From JAAXVZ01 sp964392465 (lineage in GTDB: Archaea; Nanobdellota; Nanobdellia; Woesearchaeales; GW2011-AR15): 64,000 bases of DNA. The notes beneath the pieces were generated by a model. That model was not told where the DNA came from. It was given only the letters and a program-made list of their open reading frames with translations, and did not search any database. Shown here piece by piece: positions 24,985 to 32,719 of the stretch (position 1 is its first letter; each line of letters opens with the position of its first letter). Position numbers and translations under genes: made by a program. The stretch lies in assembly GCA_964392465.1 (NCBI GenBank), contig CAYMPC010000001.1:18692-82691 (forward strand), given 5' to 3'.

Positions 24985-25045
24985 AATAAAGGTATCGGAA
25001 GAGCGGAAGAGCCTACGGTGATAACCTATAGATAGGTTGTCTTTA
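24985..25045 (-). promoter_or_regulatory. Cdc48 promoter and leader with repeats
   Basis: On the minus strand TTATATAAAG (about 25041-25052) is a good TATA box, placing the message start near 25020. The leader then contains CTCTTCCG twice in tandem and a perfect inverted repeat AACCTAT/ATAGGTT at 25023-25038 overlaps its start; GGTTATC can alternatively pair with GATACC downstream. It is compact and more GC-rich than its flanks. A regulator site or leader hairpin is possible. Confidence 0.35.
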
Positions 25046-25100
25046 TATAATAGTAAAAAAATAGTTTTTTTATATAACTTGTTTTTTTTTAAAGTTTAGC

Positions 25101-25979
25101 ATGACAAAAATAACAAAACCCCAACAATTAATACCTTTGGCCAACAAAGGAAATGATTTTTTACATGATCAAAGAGAGAGCTATAACAATGCAACCTTAT
25201 TAACAGACCCATGGAAAATTTACTTTTCTTTATCACATGAAGCAGCAATTTTTTTAGTTTCTTTTAGTAATCAATTATCTAGAGTAGGTCAAACAGGAGT
25301 ACAGCTTTATGAAGATAGAACAGCATTATTAAAAAAACTTAAAGATGAAAGAGTTATAACTAAACCGCAACAAGGCGAATCCTTTGCAGACCAATTAGAA
25401 GCAATAGGTCTTTACTATGATATGACTACTCCAAAGAATAGAGATTTAGAGGACATAGTATCTAAAGTTGTGGGATCTTTAACTTCTTCAAAAGAATATA
25501 TTAATACTAATTTAAAAAATAATGAGGATATAAATAGCAGAAACTGGAACACAACAGTAGAGGAAGCAATCCAGGCATATACAGCGTTGCTATTTTTGAG
25601 AAATGCATATGAAACATCAGGCATTTTAAACTCAAAAGGTCATACAAACGGAATTAACTTGATAACCTATACTCCCAAAGGGCTAAAAGAGCTTTTTTAT
25701 TCTATTTTTGAAAGAAATTATAGATTGAGTTTAGTTGACAAAGGTATTATACCACCAGAAGAAGATGGAAGAAAGGGATTTCCAAGAATATGGAATTTTT
25801 TAAGAGCCAGGGGGGTTGAACTTGAAAAAGAAGAAGAACTATTGAGATATGTTGATTCAATTATTCATCCTAACCGTACAGGATTTATAAGGAATATACC
25901 TCTTATTGGAGATTTTTTTACAGCAGAAGCATACAAACTTGTTTATGGAGTGAATAAATTCTCATTAAAGAAAAAATAA
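25101..25979 (+). CDS. Uncharacterised protein
   Basis: Protein of 292 residues that I do not recognise. It is soluble, mostly helical by appearance, without signal peptide, membrane helix or cysteine motif. Notable segments are SLSHEAAIFLVSFSNQLSRVG near residues 40-60, a long acidic-basic helical middle, and RIWNFLRARGVELEKEEELL near the end. Two TATA elements (about 25042 and 25070) lie upstream, the nearer about 26 bases before the ATG, so it is probably leaderless. It is divergent from cdc48 and convergent with a SecB-like gene. Function unknown. Confidence 0.7.
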   Translation: MTKITKPQQLIPLANKGNDFLHDQRESYNNATLLTDPWKIYFSLSHEAAIFLVSFSNQLSRVGQTGVQLYEDRTALLKKLKDERVITKPQQGESFADQLEAIGLYYDMTTPKNRDLEDIVSKVVGSLTSSKEYINTNLKNNEDINSRNWNTTVEEAIQAYTALLFLRNAYETSGILNSKGHTNGINLITYTPKGLKELFYSIFERNYRLSLVDKGIIPPEEDGRKGFPRIWNFLRARGVELEKEEELLRYVDSIIHPNRTGFIRNIPLIGDFFTAEAYKLVYGVNKFSLKKK

Positions 25980-25984
25980 AAATT

Positions 25985-26428
25985 TTACTTCTTTTTCTTT
26001 TCTTCCTTTGTCTCTTTTGGAATCTCTTTATTAGTTATCTTTGGCAAAGGTACATGTGGAGGTAGTTGCATATCCCTTCCTAAGAATAAAGCTTCAATGC
26101 TACATCTTTCTAAAAGATTATTATATACTTCTTGAATTACTTCAGGAGGAAGTTTTTTTTCCTTTTCCCATTGTCCTAATGTTTCTTTTACCTTTTCTTC
26201 AGTAGTAAGATATACTAGAGCGCCTTCCAGTAAAATACTTCCTACTTCAGGGTTAAAAGTAGTTGTATATGAAAATTTAAATTCTATTCCTTTTTGCTTT
26301 GATCTACCAACAACATTAGCTTCTTTTAAATTGTTTAATATTATGTTATTTTTTACCTCTATTTTACCTGTAGCTGCTTTACTTTTTTCTACATTAAATT
26401 TTGTAAAGTGAAATCCAATTATCGCCAT
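25985..26428 (-). CDS. Small protein with SecB-like layout
   Basis: Protein of 147 residues. Beta-strand-rich N-terminal part (IIGFHFTKFNVEKS, IEVKNNIILNNL, IEFKFSYTTTFNPEVGSILLEGALVYL) is followed by a helix holding YNNLLERCSIEALFLGR, then MQLPPHVPLPKI and a very basic tail. The order of strands, a helix with conserved Cys/Ala, then a proline-rich LPP-x-x-PLP segment resembles SecB-type chaperones in length and plan; identity is not strong enough to be sure. A GGTGAT ribosome binding site and a TATA box near 26475 support the start. Confidence 0.6.
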   Translation of the reverse strand: MAIIGFHFTKFNVEKSKAATGKIEVKNNIILNNLKEANVVGRSKQKGIEFKFSYTTTFNPEVGSILLEGALVYLTTEEKVKETLGQWEKEKKLPPEVIQEVYNNLLERCSIEALFLGRDMQLPPHVPLPKITNKEIPKETKEEKKKK

Positions 26429-26494
26429 TTCTTCATCACCTTGTTATTTGTAAAGTGTTAATTTTTTCATATATATATAAAGCTATTGCTCAAG

Positions 26495-26625
26495 AGAAGG
26501 AAATCTTGCCCTTTCATTGCTTAGGAACCAGGTGGACGCCATATATTTTGTTGGACACAGTCCGTATAGTATAATTAGAGCCCCTTCAGCTCCTAAAGTT
26601 GCAAAAAGGCAAGTAACATAATGTT
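26495..26625 (+). ncRNA. Candidate structured small RNA (H/ACA-like or unknown class)
   Basis: A plus-strand TATA box (TATATATATAAAG, 26469-26482) is followed after about 25 bases by a GC-richer stretch with extended self-pairing: CTTGCC 26505-26510 with GGCAAG 26608-26613, TTGC 26517-26520 with GCAA 26601-26604, and TTAGGA 26521-26526 with TCCTAA 26591-26596. Small inner hairpins (GGAC/GTCC near 26553-26563, GAGC/GCTC near 26578-26592) sit at the apex. ACA at 26616-26618 follows the outer stem, as in H/ACA guide RNAs, although the spacing from the upper stem is a little long. No reading frame fills the region. Confidence 0.45.
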
Positions 26626-26677
26626 TTTTATGTAAATTTATAAAGCTTTTTATTAACACACTGTTTCTTTAATAAAT

Positions 26678-27406
26678 ATGACTGATCAGAGCAAAGAGAA
26701 ATTCAAAATATACAAAAATGTTTTTGATGAATTTACTTTATCTACTTTATTTAAATTAAGTTCTCAAGGTCATTTTGACGAGCTGATTATTCCGATTAGG
26801 ATAGGCAAAGAAGCTAATATATTCTTAGCAGATACAAAAGAAGGACATCATGTGATTGTTAAGATATATAGGTTAGCTTCCTGTAATTTTAACAAAATGT
26901 ATTCTTACATTAGATCGGATCCGCGATTCATGAACCTTAAAAACAGGAGGAGATTAATTATTTTCAAATGGGTCCAGAGAGAATTCAGGAATCTTTTTAT
27001 TGCAAGAGAAAAAATAAATGTCCCTCAGCCGATTGCTTTCTCAAATAATATTATCGTCATGGAATCTATAGGCCAGGATAGCCCTTCTCCTCCTTTGAAA
27101 GATAAGCCGCCGAAAAACCCAGAGGAATTTTCTTCTAAAATACTTCTTTTCATAAGAGAATTAGCCAAACTAGGAATAGTGCATGGTGATTTATCAGAGT
27201 TTAATATTCTTAATAATAATGAAAAACCATATTTTATAGATTTTTCACAAGGGACAAGCATAGACGATTCAAACGCATTTGGGTATTTAAAAAGAGACTT
27301 AGAAAACATAAAAAGATTTTTTGAAAAATATAAAGTAAAAATTAATGCAGAGAAGGAATTTAAGGACATAACAAAAAGGCACGAAAAAAAATTATTTAGA
27401 AAATAA
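26678..27406 (+). CDS. RIO1-type serine/threonine protein kinase
   Basis: Protein of 242 residues. A short N-terminal helical part precedes the RIO kinase domain: glycine-poor nucleotide loop RIGKEANIFLAD, lysine strand HVIVKIYR, the insertion SCNFNKMYSYIRSDPRF typical of Rio1, catalytic loop VHGDLSEFNIL and metal-binding FIDFSQG. RIO1 acts in late maturation of the small ribosomal subunit. Its presence fits the nearby Pno1, PUA and NOL1-type proteins. Gene starts a three-gene or longer plus-strand run. Confidence 0.93.
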   Translation: MTDQSKEKFKIYKNVFDEFTLSTLFKLSSQGHFDELIIPIRIGKEANIFLADTKEGHHVIVKIYRLASCNFNKMYSYIRSDPRFMNLKNRRRLIIFKWVQREFRNLFIAREKINVPQPIAFSNNIIVMESIGQDSPSPPLKDKPPKNPEEFSSKILLFIRELAKLGIVHGDLSEFNILNNNEKPYFIDFSQGTSIDDSNAFGYLKRDLENIKRFFEKYKVKINAEKEFKDITKRHEKKLFRK

Positions 27407-27472
27407 AAAAATAAAACAAAAAGAAACAATTAAAAAGAAACAGCTCTTTTTTAATTAAAAAAGGTGATCATT

Positions 27473-27712
27473 GTGGCAGACAAAAAAAATTCAAATGATG
27501 AGCAGATAGGTTTTCATAAAGGTGCATTATCAACGCTTGCAAAAGAAAGACAAGAATTAATGAAATTAGTTAGTATAGTAGAGCAACTTATGCAGATGCA
27601 TGTTAAAGCACTGCAGGAGATGGGTGTTGATTTGCAGAAAATGGCAGAAGAAGCAGAAAAACAGCATAAGAAGCCAATAGAAGATTTAGTTGATAAAGAA
27701 AGTAGAAAATAA
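27473..27712 (+). CDS. Small helical protein, unknown
   Basis: Protein of 79 residues starting at GTG 27473; AGGTGATC lies about six bases before it, so the earlier GTG at 27464 is part of the ribosome binding site. The protein is a probable two-helix or coiled-coil unit: FHKGALSTLAKERQELMKLV then VEQLMQMHVKALQEMGVDLQ, with a charged tail. It has no cysteines or membrane segment. It lies between RIO1 and DUF371 in a same-strand run of ribosome-related genes. I do not know its function. Confidence 0.7.
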   Translation: MADKKNSNDEQIGFHKGALSTLAKERQELMKLVSIVEQLMQMHVKALQEMGVDLQKMAEEAEKQHKKPIEDLVDKESRK

Positions 27713-27728
27713 GTTTTTTTGAATTATC

Positions 27729-28124
27729 ATGATTTCTTTTAATTTTTTTGGTCATCAAAACATACTATCGACACACAAGAACACAATAGAATTTACCAAA
27801 GAAAGTGAGGTAACTAAAAAGGGAGATTGTATTCTTGGTGTAAAATCAGATTTTAATCCCACAGACTTAAAAGAAGTATGTAAAAAAAATAATAAAATAA
27901 AAATAAAAATTTTTGTTCAAGATTTAGTTGAAGAAATAATATGTTTTACAAATAAAGACTTTGATGATGCTCATGAAATTGTTATCAGAAAATCAGAATT
28001 TAATACAAAAAGAACCTTTGGGATAAAAGCAGATAAAGTTGCTCTAGATATAAATAGAAAAATAGTGGATAAATTGAAAAATCCTAATATCAAAGGAAAA
28101 GTTGAGATTCTTGAAATAAAATGA
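27729..28124 (+). CDS. DUF371 protein
   Basis: Protein of 131 residues matching the archaeal DUF371 family. The signatures are NFFGHQNILSTHKNTIEFTK at the N-terminus, KGDCILGVKSDF, and EIVIRKSEFNTKRTFGIKADKVALD near the end. Function is unknown to me; the invariant GHxN-x-x-x-x-H and GDCI blocks suggest an active or ligand site. Its stop overlaps the start of the PUA-domain gene (ATGA), so the two are translationally coupled. Confidence 0.88.
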   Translation: MISFNFFGHQNILSTHKNTIEFTKESEVTKKGDCILGVKSDFNPTDLKEVCKKNNKIKIKIFVQDLVEEIICFTNKDFDDAHEIVIRKSEFNTKRTFGIKADKVALDINRKIVDKLKNPNIKGKVEILEIK

Positions 28125-28570
28125 AAAGAGCAATGAACAATAAAGAAGTAAAAGAAATTTTATTTGAATTACAAAACAGGTTTAACCTTTCTTTTACAAA
28201 AAAAGATCACTTTGACAAAGATGAAAATATTATTTTGATAAATAATGAACCTGCTTTTTTCTATTATGAAACTAAGTTAATTCCCACACTCAAAATAATA
28301 TTAAAATCCAACTTTCTTAAAAAAATAACAGTGGATATGGGAGCTGTAAAATTTGTTGTTTCTGGAGCCGATATAATGAGGCCAGGAATAACAAAAATAG
28401 ATGAAGGCATACAAAAAGAAGAGATAGTTTCTATTATTGACATGACACATTCTAAGCCATTGGCAATAGGGCTTGTATTGTTCTCTGCAGAGGAAATAAA
28501 AAACATGACCACTGGCAAGGTTATTAAAAATCTGCATTGGGTAGGAGATAAAATCTGGATTACTTACTAA
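28121..28570 (+). CDS. PUA-domain RNA-binding protein, MCT-1/archaeal type
   Basis: Protein of 149 residues. An N-terminal alpha-beta part (about 1-70) is followed by a PUA domain: KKITVDMGAVKFVVSGADIMRPGI, then KEEIVSIIDMTHSKPLAIGLVLFSAEEI and GKVIKNLHWVGDKIW. Length and the two-domain order match archaeal homologues of MCTS1, proteins linked with ribosome recycling and re-initiation. The start overlaps the DUF371 stop; an alternative ATG lies 12 bases inside. Confidence 0.88.
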   Translation: MKRAMNNKEVKEILFELQNRFNLSFTKKDHFDKDENIILINNEPAFFYYETKLIPTLKIILKSNFLKKITVDMGAVKFVVSGADIMRPGITKIDEGIQKEEIVSIIDMTHSKPLAIGLVLFSAEEIKNMTTGKVIKNLHWVGDKIWITY

Positions 28571-28625
28571 AAAGTAGTTATCTTAAGAAAGTTTTTTATA
28601 TTAGTCTTTAGTTTTCAGAGTAAAA

Positions 28626-30179
28626 ATGGTAGATTTGACATTAGAGGAAACTCTAGGCGGCATCAGAGAATTTGAAGACCAATATAGGCAGATATATTTT
28701 TTACCTGTTTTTGCTAAATTAAGAGATCCAAAACAAAGAGAGATTTTTTTTGAAAGTATTCCTAAACCAAGTTCATTTGTTCCAGACTATACCTATGAAG
28801 GAAAAAAATTTTCTCTGGAAGAAGCAGCATCCTTTTCTTTTCCAGGGTTAGAAGAAATAATAAGTAACACTTATAATTTTCTTCCAAAAATAGAAGGAGC
28901 ACTTATGAGCAATGTTTTAAGAAAGGCGCATCTAATTAACTTTACTATATTTACGATTTTAGATGAAGAGGTGTTTGGATCATTCAAGGATCTAAAGAAT
29001 AGAAAATATGAAAAAATACCCGCTTTTACTCATGCTTGGAAAACACAGCTTCTTTTACCTAAAAATGCACCTAATTGGGTTATTATTTATGCTTTGTCAC
29101 ATGATTCTATTGAAGATTCACATAGACATAAAGCATTAAAAGAATGGATTAGCTTAAAAGAGGGCCAGCAACTTCCTATTTTTAGTAAGTTACTTCTTCT
29201 TGGAGCATTTCCTTTTCTTTCTCCTCTTTCTTTTGAGGAACCTCTTTCAATACCACTGTATGATAGCTTATTAGGAGATCAGACGAATCAGTTTTTAGAC
29301 TTATTATACCTAGGGCAACCCAATAGCAGAGATAAGGCAAGATTGAAAAAAGGCCTAATGTTTATAACAAAAAAAGAATATCAGCCTTATAGTACCTATC
29401 TCTCAGGTATAAAAAAGATTCGTAATGCGTATACACGTTATTGGACAATAATAACTAAGATGGATGACAGGTTTGATAATTCTCATTTTAATCCTGTTTT
29501 TTATAATAGTCATTTTCTTCAGACAGGTGAAAAATTATTAAAAGATGGAATAAAAAACGTTCAGCTTTTGAATGTAGCACAGGAAATTTATTTAGGATTA
29601 GAAAACAGGCTTTCTGAAAAACCAATTTCTGAATTGGCAAGAGGAGAACTCTCTAAACTGGAATTTCTAAAAAGAAAGAATAGTCTTGCAGCTCTCACAA
29701 ATAATAATATGAATTATTTTATGAATTATATTAGAGAGGTTTATGGCGAAAGGGTTATTTCTCTAAGATATAAATATTATTCCCAACATACAAAAGAAAC
29801 CAAAACCGTAAATGAATGGCTAGATCTCTTAGAAAAAAGGATATATGATTATTATTCTGTTGGAGGGTTTTCCTCAAAAGATTCTGAATTAGGGAATCCA
29901 AAAATTTTATTTAGTTTATCTGGAAGCTTAACATTGCTTGATAAATTATTTGAAGGAGAAATAGAAACTATTTTTGGGAGGTTAAATACTTATAATGCAC
30001 TATTATTATATAAATATGCAGCAATCACAAAAGTATTTTCTTGTTTATATCTTTCCCATAATCCTTTTGTAAACGGAAGGCTTGTTATAAGAGGGACAGA
30101 AGTATTAGGGCTTGATACTTTAGGAACTTATGATCAAAACCTGAGAACATATGTACTTGAAGAAAGTTTAATTAATTAA
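28626..30179 (+). CDS. HD-domain protein with SpoT/MESH1-like metal motifs
   Basis: Large soluble protein of 517 residues. Residues about 95-290 show an HD phosphohydrolase: H136 in AFTHAW, H159-D160-x2-E163-D164 in ALSHDSIEDS, and D281-R-F-D-N285 in TKMDDRFDNSHF. The HD-x-x-ED and DR-x-x-N spacing is that of the (p)ppGpp hydrolase domain of RelA/SpoT and MESH1. No synthetase domain is seen. The remaining 230 residues are helical and unfamiliar. It is followed 48 bases later by a large unknown protein that may work with it. Substrate is inferred only by motif. Confidence 0.65.
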   Translation: MVDLTLEETLGGIREFEDQYRQIYFLPVFAKLRDPKQREIFFESIPKPSSFVPDYTYEGKKFSLEEAASFSFPGLEEIISNTYNFLPKIEGALMSNVLRKAHLINFTIFTILDEEVFGSFKDLKNRKYEKIPAFTHAWKTQLLLPKNAPNWVIIYALSHDSIEDSHRHKALKEWISLKEGQQLPIFSKLLLLGAFPFLSPLSFEEPLSIPLYDSLLGDQTNQFLDLLYLGQPNSRDKARLKKGLMFITKKEYQPYSTYLSGIKKIRNAYTRYWTIITKMDDRFDNSHFNPVFYNSHFLQTGEKLLKDGIKNVQLLNVAQEIYLGLENRLSEKPISELARGELSKLEFLKRKNSLAALTNNNMNYFMNYIREVYGERVISLRYKYYSQHTKETKTVNEWLDLLEKRIYDYYSVGGFSSKDSELGNPKILFSLSGSLTLLDKLFEGEIETIFGRLNTYNALLLYKYAAITKVFSCLYLSHNPFVNGRLVIRGTEVLGLDTLGTYDQNLRTYVLEESLIN

Positions 30180-30226
30180 ACTAATTTACTAAAAATCCCG
30201 AAAAATAAAAATTATAAAAAATTAAA

Positions 30227-31591
30227 ATGAAAAACCTTGAACAAATGACTATAAGAGAACAACAGCGCTTTTTTGATAGACAAACCCCTAATAACTTAAT
30301 TAAGGCAGGACTTGTTTCTTCTTTTCCTACTCTATTAGATATTCTTGGTTTTTCTTCACAAGATAAAAAAAGGATATGGGAAGCTGTTTTAGAAGACACA
30401 GGTATTGCTAATGGAGATTATCCTTTTTATTCTCCAATGCCTATTGAGACTTTAGCTGAATCTTCTTTTTTAACTCCTACTATAGGTGATAATTTAAGGA
30501 GAAGTATTAGAGAAAAATACAAAGGAATAGGCAGAGAACTAGCTTATTTAAATTATAAAATTGGTTCTACTATAAATTCAAGTATACCTTCTTACTATGT
30601 TTTTGTTTCAAATGATTTAGATTTACTAAAAGCACTATTCTCAATCCAAGAGTATCACTTCGGAGAGTTAAACATACCCAAATTAGAAAAAAAAATAGAT
30701 GAAAACGACCCTAGAAACAAAACACATTTGATAAAAGGAACACAAGCTTATGATTTATATCATAGATTAAGGGGAGACACCTCAATTCCTGAAACATCTC
30801 TTGAAAAATATTTGAGAGATTATCCACTAGATACAGTTATTGTTGTTACGCCAGAGGCTGCTTTTTCAGGAGGTATACCTCTCCAAGTATATAGAAGAAA
30901 GTCGCCAATGAGTATAGCAGACAAATTCGGATATTCTATTATAGCTTATTTGTTAAATATTGCATATTCTGTCTCATTTCAAAGGCAAAAACCACCAGAA
31001 ACAAGGATAAGTAAATATTCAACCTATAAAAAATGTGGAGTAAAAGATATACCAGGTTTAGCTACTATCTCTCCTTATTTTTCAACTTTTGGAGTATCAA
31101 TAGAAAGTAGTAATCTAAGTTCCCTTTTAGGGATAAGAAATAAAGAAACCATCTCTGAAACAGGAGAAGTCCATTGGGATGTTAATTTTCTCAACCCAAA
31201 AGAGATAGAGCCGACATTAGGTATTTCTCCTCAAGGAATAGGAAGAATTGAAGTACATAGTTTAAGTGATATTTCACATTACTTTAGAATGGAGCTTTTA
31301 GGGCCTACATCAAGACCAAATTTTAAAACAACGAGGAGAAGAGAAACAGAAGAGGCCCACCCAATAAAGTCAAAAAAGAAAGCAGTAGAAAAAGGATTAA
31401 AATTTGTTTCAGATAGAGTAAATAACATTTTTATGCCAGGTATAAATCTTTCTTCATACCCAGGATCTTATTATTTAGTTAATCCTTCAGGGATACCAAC
31501 ACCTAAATTTGGCTCATTAGTACAAACCCATGATACCAGCAGGTTAGATGATGTTATTACTTTATATAATCCCTTCCCATGGCAGCAGTAA
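30227..31591 (+). CDS. Uncharacterised protein
   Basis: Protein of 454 residues that I do not recognise. Soluble, no signal peptide, few cysteines. An N-terminal helical part (MKNLEQMTIREQQRFFDRQT) is followed by mixed segments such as PLDTVIVVTPEAAFSGGIPLQVYRRKSP, GRIEVHSLSDISHYFRMELLG and a basic KTTRRRETEE patch, suggesting nucleic acid or nucleotide contact, but no catalytic motif is secure. It lies 48 bases after the HD-domain gene on the same strand and is probably co-transcribed with it. Confidence 0.65.
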   Translation: MKNLEQMTIREQQRFFDRQTPNNLIKAGLVSSFPTLLDILGFSSQDKKRIWEAVLEDTGIANGDYPFYSPMPIETLAESSFLTPTIGDNLRRSIREKYKGIGRELAYLNYKIGSTINSSIPSYYVFVSNDLDLLKALFSIQEYHFGELNIPKLEKKIDENDPRNKTHLIKGTQAYDLYHRLRGDTSIPETSLEKYLRDYPLDTVIVVTPEAAFSGGIPLQVYRRKSPMSIADKFGYSIIAYLLNIAYSVSFQRQKPPETRISKYSTYKKCGVKDIPGLATISPYFSTFGVSIESSNLSSLLGIRNKETISETGEVHWDVNFLNPKEIEPTLGISPQGIGRIEVHSLSDISHYFRMELLGPTSRPNFKTTRRRETEEAHPIKSKKKAVEKGLKFVSDRVNNIFMPGINLSSYPGSYYLVNPSGIPTPKFGSLVQTHDTSRLDDVITLYNPFPWQQ

Positions 31592-31599
31592 ACCTATCT

Positions 31600-32046
31600 T
31601 TATTTAGTTCTTCTCTCTTTTGGCACATAATTATACAGTTTTTTATTTACTATTCTTCCGCATCCCAAAAAATCAGAATTATTTTTAATCAAAACAAAAC
31701 CATTTAGCACGGAATCAATTTCAAAATCCTCTCCTTTCATCCATTTTTCAGCTTCTTCAGCGTTTAAGTCTAATATGTTTTTTTTTGCTATATTTCCAAT
31801 TAACTGAGAGCCTTCTATGCTTAATCTTATTTCACCATTATAAATTTCTCCAAAATAAAGACCTAGGGAATTTATTCTTAATTCATCAATATCTATTTTT
31901 GAAAACTCATTATTCAAAATGAAAAGCCTGCTTTTTGGATTCATAAAAAAGATGTAATCTTTTTGAAACTCAGCTCCAAATTGTTCCTTAATCATTTTAA
32001 GAACATTTTTCTTTTCTTTTGAGTTTAATATTTTTAAGTTTTGCAT
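31600..32046 (-). CDS. NOL1/NOP2/fmu-type ribosome biogenesis PUA-like protein
   Basis: Protein of 148 residues corresponding to the stand-alone C-terminal RNA-binding part of RsmF/NOL1-type proteins (COG3270 type). Typical blocks are KMIKEQFGAEF, DYIFFMNPKSRLFILN, INSLGLYFGEI, IRLSIEGSQLIG, AEKWMKGEDFE and the C-terminal GCGRIVNKKLYNYVPKERR. It has no methyltransferase domain. It likely binds rRNA. It is convergent with the HD-gene partner and divergent from a secreted protein, sharing an AT-rich promoter region with the latter. Confidence 0.85.
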   Translation of the reverse strand: MQNLKILNSKEKKNVLKMIKEQFGAEFQKDYIFFMNPKSRLFILNNEFSKIDIDELRINSLGLYFGEIYNGEIRLSIEGSQLIGNIAKKNILDLNAEEAEKWMKGEDFEIDSVLNGFVLIKNNSDFLGCGRIVNKKLYNYVPKERRTK

Positions 32047-32095
32047 TTTACATATATTTTAAAAACATAAGATATATATAATTATATAATCTGAC
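32047..32095. promoter_or_regulatory. Shared divergent promoter region
   Basis: Only 49 bases separate the divergent starts at 32046 and 32096. The interval contains ATATATATAATTATATAAT near 32070-32088, which offers TATA-like sequence on both strands about 25 bases from each start. No ribosome binding site precedes either ATG. Confidence 0.4.
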
Positions 32096-32719
32096 ATGAA
32101 AAATCATTTTATCTTTTTAATTTTGTTGTTTATCCTTATTTTTTCTCCTAGCATTCTAGCTTCAAACTTACAATATGGTGAGATTAAATTCACAGTGATA
32201 AATTCTCCTCCAATAGTTAAGTCAATTGCTTTTTCTACAGAAAAGCCCTACTCTGATACAACACTAAGGTGTTTTCCTGAGATATATGACGAAAGCCCTA
32301 ATGATGTTTCAATAGAATACCTATGGTATATCAATGGGGAAAGAAAAGAAAATAATAAAAAAGAGATATCAGGATTTAAAGAATCAGATTTAGTCAGGTG
32401 TGAAATTCTTCTTATAGATATTCACGGAGAAAAAGGAGATACAAAATCAGCAGAAATCAAAATTCTAGAAACCCCTATACAAGTCAAAATAATAAAGCAT
32501 TTAGTAAACCTAGTTGACAAAAAAGCATCTATCCAAGAAGTAAAAGAAAGCATAGAGATGCCCGCAATAACAGGGAGTGTTATTGGTGGAAGCAATAATC
32601 CTACAGTGAGCATCCTAATTTCTATTATACTCTTCTTGACATTATTAATAGGGTTAAATTCATTTATAGTTATAACAAAATTAAGAAAAAAACTCAAATA
32701 CCCCAAACAGGATTTTTAG
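32096..32719 (+). CDS. Secreted Ig-like domain protein with C-terminal membrane anchor
   Basis: Protein of 207 residues. A signal peptide (1-22) is followed by one Ig- or PKD-like beta-sandwich (about 30-125; TLRCFPEIYDESPNDVSIEY, then YLWYINGE and DLVRCEILLIDIHGEKGD, with paired cysteines), a linker with ITGSVIGGS, a membrane helix (about 170-195), and a basic tail KLRKKLKY. It should face the outside of the cell. Function unknown. Its end overlaps the 3' end of infB by 26 bases. Confidence 0.75.
   Translation: MKNHFIFLILLFILIFSPSILASNLQYGEIKFTVINSPPIVKSIAFSTEKPYSDTTLRCFPEIYDESPNDVSIEYLWYINGERKENNKKEISGFKESDLVRCEILLIDIHGEKGDTKSAEIKILETPIQVKIIKHLVNLVDKKASIQEVKESIEMPAITGSVIGGSNNPTVSILISIILFLTLLIGLNSFIVITKLRKKLKYPKQDF

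Noticed and set aside
26550..26600. A tRNA-like 5' half (TCCGTATAGTATAATTAG)
   Set aside because: No T arm, no matching 3' acceptor half and the anticodon arm does not form, so I treat it as part of the structured region rather than a split or permuted tRNA.
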